DNA of 64,000 nt, taken from Isoetes taiwanensis (taxonomy: Eukaryota > Streptophyta > Lycopodiopsida > Isoetales > Isoetaceae). Positions within the stretch are counted from its first letter, which is position 1. The number at the start of each line of letters is the position of its first letter. Where the stretch lies: NCBI GenBank assembly GCA_021234155.1, contig JAJEKV010000002.1, positions 16,035,428 to 16,099,427 of the forward strand, in the 5' to 3' direction. The notes under the pieces are model-generated. The model worked only from the letters and a program-made list of their open reading frames with translations. It did no database searches and had not been told where the DNA came from. A program made the position numbers and the translations under genes. This document shows, piece by piece, positions 56,217 to 64,000 of this stretch.

Positions 56217-57440
56217 TGATACTATTGTGATGCCCCCCGAACCTATACGATGCTCTCATCATATAAATACGGAAAATTCCCCTCCCATGGCGACTCCATC
56301 ACCATAGAAAGGCCCTCCGTCTGACTCGGACCACTTGTGATGGGCAAGTGCCCAGGTGAAGGACATGGAGGTGTCATTCGTCCCATCCTTTCTATGGGAA
56401 TCCTATATAGCAAAAACGTACATACATATTTGCGTCTGGCAATAATACAATTAAATAATATACCACCACGAAAGGTGGCCCATCATCATCAATATAAATA
56501 CAACAGACTATCAACCTAATAAAATGCACCATAAATGAAGCTTCTATCCCGGGCTCAAACTCAAGGTGGTCGACTGACGGTCAAGGCCCCCGGATAACAA
56601 CAGACAGAGGTATAATGTTTAGGGTCTGGGTTCGGGATCTCCTGCAAGACAGCCCTCTGTGAGGACCCTTGGATCAAACAGGAGAATCCTGGCTGAGGGT
56701 CACGCGGGATTTGCAAAAGAACTAGAAGAGAAAAACAGAAAAGAAAGAACCAAGAACAATGAAGATAATGACGCTTCCTTGATAAGAATGAGTGTACATG
56801 AGCTCTCTGATAACGAGAGAAAGACTAGAGACAAGGCCTAAACTCATCTAGAAAATTAAGTTCTAACTCTACTCATATATATAGTACAATGGCCTTGGGC
56901 CCAAAGTAGGTGGTTGGCAGATTTCGCTACCAACTCCTTGATCAAAGTCTGATTTCCAGGAAATCTGGTGGCGCCTTCTTTAGTGCCTGTCATGCTGAGT
57001 GCTGACTGTGTGTCACTTATCTGTTCTCTGTCTCTTCTTTGGCGTGGCCTTCGTGGGTTTCGGCGTGGTCTTCGGCGGGGGCTTGCTACTTGATGCTTGA
57101 CCTTGACCTGGACCTGGCATCTTGTTCCTACCTTGTTCCCCGGGGATACCACTTAGTGTATAAGGGATACGCCATGTGCGAGGAAGGGGTCATAAAAAAC
57201 CCCTTCGTATACGCTTTTTTTAAGGTCTAAAAAACCCCTTTCCGTATGAAATACATCACTAGAGATTGGATTTTTTAAGGTCTAAAGAACCCCTTCCCGT
57301 ACGTATTCGTACGCTTTAGGTTAAAAAAAACCCCTTATCGTCCACTCACCTGGTATATACGGCCTACACTATGTGAATCCCCTGGGCCTTGTTCTATGGT
57401 GTGCATAAATAGTCATGTACCAGGACGTACAGGACTAACA
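56217..57440 (-). repeat. Probable LTR region next to the Gypsy element
   Basis: At 57440 the minus strand starts TGTTAGTCC right after a purine run, as a 3' LTR would. At its other end TGTGATGCCCCCCGAACC (56234) has the look of an LTR end, next to AGTATCAGAGCATG, a Met-tRNA primer-site-like sequence. No second copy is in the window, so the extent is uncertain and two elements may share or abut here. A block AAGGTCTAAAGAACCCC is repeated at 57220-57300. Confidence 0.4.
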
Positions 57441-60400
57441 CTCCCCCCCACCAAACGACACTTAGGGGAGAGAAAAGGTGGAACAGACTCCGGAGGTGGA
57501 AATCCAGCAACTTTGAAATCATCTTGTTGGGTATGAGGGCGGTTGCCAGAATGGTATGACGTGATAAGATCCTGCCGTTCCGTGGGAGCGTCCGGAGTGT
57601 TGAGACCAATGGCGGATGAGCATCAATTAGAAATCCAGACTGCACCATGTCCTCAAACGCACGGTGAGCCTCCGCAGTGACATATTGGCACTCCATCAGA
57701 AGACAGGTCTGAAGGCCAAAAGCACGGGCACTGGCATTAGGGTTGCAATAGTAAATCAGTCTCTTCCTTGCAAGCGAACACAATAGTAGGCACTTCAGAG
57801 CAGGACAAAAACCTGCTTGACGATTGACAGAAGGATCCGGGGAGGTGGCAGCAGATTCGATGAACTGAGTGAGACCCCAGATAGCATGAGTAGGTGTCTG
57901 CCAATCTTTTTCGTTGGGGATATAGATCCAATTCCTGGTGTTTTCTAAGATATCACCGTCAGGCCAAACAGAACGGCGTATAAAATGGGGATCCCACTTG
58001 AGATCCGTGGAAATGTGAGCAGGAGTCCAGTCAGCATGCTCATCCATGAACTTGGTCCAAAAGGGGAGACGCCAATCAGAGGTGAGATAGCGTCGTCGTG
58101 GTGGCGCTCCCAGAGATGCATATGGATAATTTTCTGGCTGAGACTGCATTGTGGGCTTCTAAGCCTGCTCCTTGAACTCGTGAACGAGGTCCGCGTCCAA
58201 TGTTTGACACCATTGTTCCCAATCTGAAGAGAGGAGCATACTGTGGACAGGTGGGGAAACCCATTCCGTGGGGACAGTCTGGCTGTCCAGATATACACGC
58301 AGAGCGTTGTAGCCACCAAGATGTTGTAAATAAATTTGGGAAAATTGAATACCCTCATCTTCGAATAAATTCTTACGGACTTGTTGCAGCGTCTCTGCAC
58401 TCCAGAGAGGAAGATGAGTAGCAAGCTCTGGCATATACTTCTCTTTGAAAGTTTGGGCGTGACCGGATCCTGAAGGTATTTGTTCCCTGGTAACAGCAAC
58501 CATTGAGCGTGTTCATTGCCATGGAACACCCTGTGAGGGCCATCATCGAACTTGTCCATAGTATCAGCCAGATAGAAGTCATGAATGACATAAGGCATGG
58601 GTTGTACCAGGCGGAAGATGAAAAATTCAGGATCATCACAGGTGAAGAGGCCATAGACCAAGAGGGCACATAAGAGTCCTTTATCCTCAATGGAGATATC
58701 AGGCCAAATAGTGAGAAAATCGACGCTGTTGAGGGGCTCATGAATTTTTCCATTGGCCGAATACCACTTGAGAAGAAAAAGATGTCGTCGTGAGACAACA
58801 TAATCTTGATAGCTTGAGGGAGTGAAGTAATCCCGTGGGATGGTCATAGCAAGCTGTAGATAGATCTCGTGTTGACTCTGCCGCGTCTTCAGCAGACTGG
58901 AGGAGCTTGGTGAAGGTGATATTCAAGGTCACGGATTTTGTTATCTTTGTCCAGGAGGAGGCGGGACTGATCCCGGAACCTGCGGTGTGAGTGCGTGGCA
59001 TGTGAAGAGGAAGGAGCCTAAGTAGAGAGCTGAAGTTGAAGACTAGCAATTTCGTGTCAACAATAAGTTTCTGCTTCTGAGCTTCAAAAATCTGAGCATG
59101 TAAAGGCGTGACCTGAGTTTGAAGTGCGGAGACTTGACCTTCGAGAAGAACAATGCGCTCATCTCTAAGTTCAACTTGGCGTAACTGACTGTTGTAATCC
59201 TTGGAGAGATCATTATACAGTGTCTGGAGATCAGTGAGGAGCTTATCTTTATCCTTCAGCTGAGCCAAAAGATCTTGGATGGTGGTCTGTAACTGAGCCT
59301 GCTGATCGGCAAGCATTGCAGTCCGTTCTTCTTCTGCTTTGAGAGCCTCACGGGCCTGTAACATGGCAGCATGCTTAGTTTGGAGACTGTCTTCAAGAGA
59401 CTGAACCTTATCTGTGGCAATTTGTAGGTCATGGTGAAGTGGATCGGTGGAATCCATGTAATGTTGGATCCCATTCATGAAATTGTCTTGAGAATCCTGA
59501 AGTTTGAGTACACACTCTTGGACATCCTGCTGATATTGATAAAGGGCACGGCGTGAAAGTGGAGGTTGCAGGGGTTGAAGAGGCAATGACGGCAGTGGAC
59601 GGATGGGATGGGTATTCTGAGAAACTTGCTGAGAACGGGAATGTTGGATTTCAGTAGACTGTGAGGAGGGAACATTGATGACAGGTTCTTGTTGTTGCTG
59701 ACGAGGAGGGGAAGAAGATGGGTGAGGACGGGAATTTTCTTTTTGGAGATTTTTCACAACAGAAATGATATTTGAAGGTTGATGAGTGGAGGACTGAGAA
59801 TCAGCGTCCAAATTTGTGGGGGAGCCTTGGCTGGGAACAGGAAGACAATGGTTAATGAGGGCTTGCATGTGAGCACCCATAGCAGATTCTAAACCAGAAG
59901 CAGGAGAATGACGGATTCTATCAAGTTCATAGCACAACCTGTAGAACAAAATTTGAGGCCAATCAAGATGGTGTGGAGAGTGAATGGCCAGGATAGCAGT
60001 ATGAAAGAAGGGCTTGTTGATGTGGGTGTTCTTGATGGAGTATCCAAAGAACTTTCGCCACAAAAACTTCACAAAGCCTTCATGTGGTTTGGCAATGTTG
60101 GTGAGCTTGTGAGTGATGGCCGCATAAGGAGTTTGGCCATACTGGGTAACATCCTGATCCTGTAGAGTAGCCCAAGTTACGGATGGGCAAATGAAATACC
60201 TCTGCCAGAAGGGCCGGAGTGAGGAGGATGCGAGTGTGATCAACTTCAGTAAGATAGCCTGCGTTGGTCTTCACCAGATGAGCAACGAATTGGCAGAGTT
60301 GAGTGGGATTTGGTGCCGGGAGTTCCTGCCGAGAGAACTCGAATAATCCTGTGCGTTCTGCAACTTCACGACTGGGACCTTCCAAAGGATCTCTGGGAGT

Positions 60401-60487
60401 GGGAGTAGAAAAAATCAGGGATTCAAAGAGATCCAGATCCCTGGGGACTGTGACTTGAAGGGTAGGGAACTTAGGGGAAACGGCCAT
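57394..60487 (-). pseudogene. Very long extra ORF after Gypsy pol, coiled-coil protein
   Basis: From MAVSPKFPTLQVTVPRD at 60487 the protein continues through frame changes near 60200, 59050 and 58500 and one in-frame stop at 58159, for about 1000 residues. The N-terminal part (LLAEVFHLP, then HEGFVKFLWRKFFGYS and ILFYRLCYELDRIR) resembles the putative plant transposon protein domain. The middle (about 59500-59100) is a Gln/Glu/Leu coiled coil. The C-terminal part (PMPYVIHDFYLADTMDKFDDG, GGYNALRVYLDSQTVPTEW, FWTKFMDEHADWTPAHI) is unrecognised. It lies on the same strand between integrase and the presumed 3' LTR. Its role is unknown. Confidence 0.6.
57441..57451 (-). other. Purine tract before the presumed 3' LTR
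   Basis: The minus strand reads TGGGGGGGAG directly before TGTTAG, fitting a polypurine tract for the Gypsy element. Confidence 0.5.
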
Positions 60488-60969
60488 GGCAAAGAGCAAA
60501 GAGAAGAAAGGAGACCGGAAGGCAGAGAGTGGAAGACGGAGGACAAAAGAGATGCGAAAAGGTTTAGGACACGCGGGTGTTGCAGAAGGCTATTTGAGGA
60601 GAAGAAGCGGAGCCATGGATGATGCTAGGTGGCAGCAGATGCGAGAGGGGCGATTGGGAGGCAAAATTTTGGCTGTGTCTCCAAGCGGTAGAGAAAAAGC
60701 AAAGGAACGGTCGAGATGAACAAGAATGAACGGTCAGATGTGACAGCTGTACGAAGGTACAAGTAATAATGGCAGACGGGCGTAAGATGAAAGAATAACA
60801 TTTAATGCAGGCAGCTCGAGAGGTGGTCACCATAAAAATGAATGGCAGAAGGGACCTTGACTAGATTTGTGGGTGGATAGGGGAATCTGGAATTAGAAAT
60901 TGCATTGCATGTAACCACATTAGCAAATTTGTGATTGGTCCACGTTGACAGAGTTTTAGGCGGTTTAGC

Positions 60970-60977
60970 TATAAAAA
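60970..60977 (+). promoter_or_regulatory. TATA box of the 79-residue small gene
   Basis: TATAAAAA (from the T of GCTATAAAAAGCG) lies about 38 bp before the ATG at 61016. CATTGGGCGAG follows closely, recalling the AAATTGGGCG half-site. Confidence 0.5.
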
Positions 60978-61015
60978 GCGAACATTGGGCGAGTAGAAGA
61001 CATCAGTTGGCGAAG

Positions 61016-61255
61016 ATGGATCTGGAGTGCACTATGCCGTGCAATTGCAACGAGTGGATAACTGCTAAAATGAATGCACTGGACCTGTGGAAGCTCCGCA
61101 ATCGCGGAATCCCCATGGATGGCTGGTGCGCTGGGATGGCTGAGCATCCCGACCCTCTGACAAACCCAATGGAGATGGTAATCCACCTTCACTGGGACCA
61201 TGAGCAGTGCCTCTACCACATCCTCCGTGTGACCTCTACTCCCAACCCGGAGTAA
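61016..61255 (+). CDS. Small protein, 79 residues, GIPMDGW/VIHLHW family
   Basis: Intact frame starting MDLECTMPCNCNEW with GIPMDGW and MVIHLHWDHEQCLYHILRV. Family members lie at 34704-34946 (intact), 35251-35457 and 35698-35900 (broken), 25 kb away. It lies antisense inside the Gypsy element, between the integrase end and the long extra ORF, and diverges from that ORF. Function unknown; the conserved His-x-Trp segment and preceding Asp are the best marks of the family. Confidence 0.6.
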   Translation: MDLECTMPCNCNEWITAKMNALDLWKLRNRGIPMDGWCAGMAEHPDPLTNPMEMVIHLHWDHEQCLYHILRVTSTPNPE

Positions 61256-61364
61256 GGGTCCCCTTTTAATGTAGGATTTTGTAAATAGGGCTCAGCCCAT
61301 AGCGGAAGTATATGGGCAATGCCCACATTTTGTTTTTCTCGACAAATATAATATAAATATGCTT

Positions 61365-63060
61365 CTAGTGATTTTGTTCTGAGTCTGAATGTGTTTGTTG
61401 CTCTTCTGAATGAATTGTTGAATCATCTGTATGAAACTGTTTGAGGCGAAAACCATTAACCAGAGTAGGTAATGGGGTGTCATCTAACTTTGCCAGTTTG
61501 AAAACACTGGGTTGTATCACTTGAATAATTTGATACGGACCAAGCCACCGAAACTTTAACTTGCCCGGAAAATTTTTGTATCTAGAGCCATAGAGCAGAA
61601 CCAAATCACCTTCTTTAAACATTTTGGCTTTGAGATGTTTATCATGCCATGATTTCCTTAACTATTGCCCAGTAAGAACACGAAGATAAGCATCTCTCCT
61701 AAGTTCATCCAACCGTTCGAGTTGATAAGCTCGTTTCTTAGGTGCTGCAGGTGGAATATGTGATGTAGCCAGTTGGAAACGAAGAGTCGGAAGGACAAAT
61801 TCAAAGGGCATGAGAGCCTCTTGGCCATAGACTAACTTGAAAGGAGTGTGGCCAGTGGCAATTTGAAACTGGTGTTGTAAGCCCAGAGAACTGTAGGTAA
61901 TTTGTCTTGCCAATCCGTGCGAGAAGCATCACAGATTTTCTTCAGGATAGTGATGAGAGTTTTGTTAGTGCTTTCAGCCAAACCATTCCCTTGAGGATAG
62001 TAAGGTGTGCTTTTTCTGTGATGTATATGCAAATACTCCGTCAACTCTTTGATGGTGTGATTGACAAAATGAACTCCTCGATCACTGACTAGTTCCGTGG
62101 GACAACCGAAATGCGTGATGATCTGCATGTAAAGTACTTTGGTCGTACTGGCAGTAGTGTTATCCAGAAGTGCACAGGCCTCCGCCCATTTGGTAGCATA
62201 ATCTGTGATAACCAAAATATAGCGGGCACGGGTGTGCCACGCAGGAGGATCCATGGGTCCCACAAAGTCCATTCCCTATTTGCTGAAGGGAAACGGCGTG
62301 GCGACCGGCATCAAAGGTAGAGTGTCACGGGCCGTTGGCCGACCCACACGCTGACAGACATCACACGTGCAGGCATGAGCGTGGGCATCCTTGAAGAGCG
62401 TGGGCCAGATGTAGCCTGCCAGAAGAATCTTGCGTGTCGTGGTGTCACCACTGAAATGACCTCCACCAAGCCCTTCGTGAGCTTGTCGAACGATATCGGG
62501 CACCTCATGAGGGAGAACACATCGACGGAGGACCATGTCTTTGTCGCGTTTGTACAGATGGCCCGCAACCATGGTGTAGGAGTGAAGCTTTTCTGGAGAG
62601 AGCGTGGGATCCTCGGATGGAAGGGCGCCAGTGAGGAGATACTGCTGAAAGTTGTGAAACCAATGAGGCGTGGCTGTGACTAAGAACAGTTGGGCGTCTG
62701 GAAAAACATCAGAAACACCCGTAGACGGATCATCTGTGTGGATGCGTGAGAGATAATCAGGTACCACATGAGATTTCCCTGCCTTGTGAATGATTTCGAA
62801 GGGAGCGAACTCTTGCAGAAGGAGGACCCAATGAACAATGCGACCCGTGGGCGTGGCCTTGTTGATCAAGTAGAGCAGAGCTTGATGATCAACGAAGAAC
62901 TTGATCTTGCTTCCCAACAAATAATGACGAAAACGTTGGACACAGAAGACTAATGTGTCAGAAAAATGATCAAGACGTTGAATGCGATTGCAGGGAGCCA
63001 GGTAAGGGTCCAGGAGGGCGGCCACAGCCTGGTCCTGATCAAGAATCATCTCCCCCCAAG
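61365..63060 (-). pseudogene. Gypsy RNase H, integrase and C-terminal domain
   Basis: Reading down: RNase H piece VQRFRHYLLGSKIKFFVDHQALLYLINK, the H2C2 zinc finger HEGLGGGHFSGDTTTRKI...CDVCQRVG, and the integrase core with MDFVGPMDP, VITDYATKWAEA, ELVSDRGVHFVN and YYPQGNGLAESTNKT (DDE residues kept). Then come GHTPFKLVYGQEALMPFEF and a C-terminal GPYQIIQVIQPSVFKL...LVNGFRLKQF module. Frame breaks lie near 62275, 61850 and 61640. The reverse transcriptase is missing: at about 63000-63060 the frame joins unrelated sequence, so the 5' half is lost or replaced. Confidence 0.88.
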
Positions 63061-63071
63061 GATCAGCATAC

Positions 63072-63989
63072 TCAGGTGTCGGGGCTCTCATGTCCGGCTC
63101 TGCTGCTGTGGGTGGTCCATGGTGCCCGGGTACTTGGTCCTGGCTGCTGTGTGTGATCCGCCATTCTGGAGGTGGGGGATCGAGAAGTGCTTGGTCCCTT
63201 GGTCGCCACTTCTGCCACTGTTGGCCGTGGAGGCACAAATACCTTCATCTTGCCATTCACCGACACCGCACATCCCCCACCGCCGACTGTCCTAATCTTT
63301 GCGAACTCCTCCTGCCTCTCCTTCATGGAGCTGTGGTCAGATCCATGTCTAAGTACATCGATGTCCCTTCGTTTACTTAGCGTATTTGCAAAGATCAACG
63401 CCTTCGGCGCGTGGTCGAGCACCGTGAGTTTAACTAGTCGGGTCTCATGCTTGGCCCTCCGACTCGGGTCGGATTTCTTCTTGCTGCGTCGCAATTGAGC
63501 CTTGCCAATACTGGGGCATGGAGCTTAGCCGAGATCTTCCCCACGTTCTTCGAGGCAAGCCCCGAACCACAATGTTTCAGTAGGATCGGGCGGTCCTTCT
63601 CCTCATGAAGGACCCGTCTAATTCCTTGTGCAACCTACGCCTCGGTATTGGGCATGGTGATGGTGCTTGCCCTGTGGTGGTACTTATGCGTTTCATCTGC
63701 ATCTTGCCAGATCATACATCTCATTTGGAACTTCGGCCATCCTCTTCTCAAGGGGCGAAAGCCTTGGTATTTGCCTCTTGACTTTCAGTCGTTTCTCTTT
63801 TTCTAGGGTGTCCAACCTCCCCCGCATCCCGGACATTGTAGCTTCACAGTGCCAACCGCCGTTTGGGGCAACCAAGCAGTGCAACTGCGCGCCCACGCAC
63901 TGTCTAAGCTCATTTTGCAGCTGTACCACGTGTTGGAGCTGATCTAGATGTCGGGTTGCATCGCTCAGGGTGCTGGACATCGCTGTCAA
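63072..63989 (-). pseudogene. Unrecognised decayed coding sequence at the right edge
   Basis: 63989-63693 codes a probable coiled-coil start (MTAMSSTLSDATRHLDQLQHV...RGRLDTLEKEKRLKVKRQ). After frame changes come RRVLHEEKDRPILLKHCGSGL and KALIFANTLSKRRDIDVLRHG with FAKIRTVGGGGCAVSVNG down to 63072. Base composition is like the 25-34 kb cluster. It joins directly to the truncated Gypsy. Possibly the N-terminal part of a transposon protein; no domain named. Confidence 0.4.
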
Positions 63990-64000
63990 TTCACTTCTTA

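Overview
The window reads as nuclear DNA of a land plant with a large, repeat-rich genome. Genes carry GT-AG introns, a plant GDSL esterase/lipase gene is present, and the repeats are plant-type Copia, Gypsy, L1-like LINE and Helitron elements. A fern or another seed-free plant is my guess, from the unusual gene content; no single marker proves it.

Layout. 1-0.9 kb: decayed Helitron helicase (-). 1.0-6.2 kb: complete, very young Copia element (-) with a 5-bp target duplication but a broken pol. 6.6-8.1 kb: LINE reverse-transcriptase remnant between two copies of a 100-bp repeat. 9.8-11.4 kb: five-exon GDSL esterase/lipase gene (+), the only ordinary host gene seen. 12.8-16.9 kb: seven-exon gene (-) for a ParB-like domain joined to a bacterial-type beta-class DNA amino-methyltransferase, its introns packed with the palindrome GGTATAAATTTATACC. 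19.0-21.2 kb: tandem repeat whose units carry tRNA-like pol III boxes. 21.2-23.1 kb: second, truncated Copia. 24.6-37.1 kb: a decayed gene cluster marked by another palindrome (AAATTGGGCG, two bases, CGCCCAATTT). It holds a DUF7869-type transposase-like gene (-), a relative of the ParB/methyltransferase gene whose N-terminus copies the histone H3 tail (+), and several tiny genes. 38.6-39.7 kb: inverted-repeat DNA element. 39.7-50.0 kb: L1-like LINE (-), split by a young gag-only LTR element at 44.8-47.9 kb. 50.7-53.9 kb: a DUF7869 gene (-) and a divergent small gene (+), with the GGTATAAATTTATACC palindrome between them. 55.5-63.1 kb: SINE-like pieces and a Gypsy element (-) with a very long extra ORF after pol. 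63.1-64.0 kb: unrecognised decayed coding sequence.

Main idea. Two lineages of the same gene set seem present: a ParB-like/DNA-methyltransferase gene, a DUF7869 nuclease-like gene and small genes. Each lineage is marked by its own palindrome in introns and divergent promoters. In the best array the palindromes are spaced 29-33 bp, about three helical turns. I infer a large, undescribed mobile or selfish element that may act on host chromatin (ParB/parS-like site clustering, DNA methylation, H3-tail mimicry). Gene structures and repeats are read directly from the sequence; the functional link is inference.
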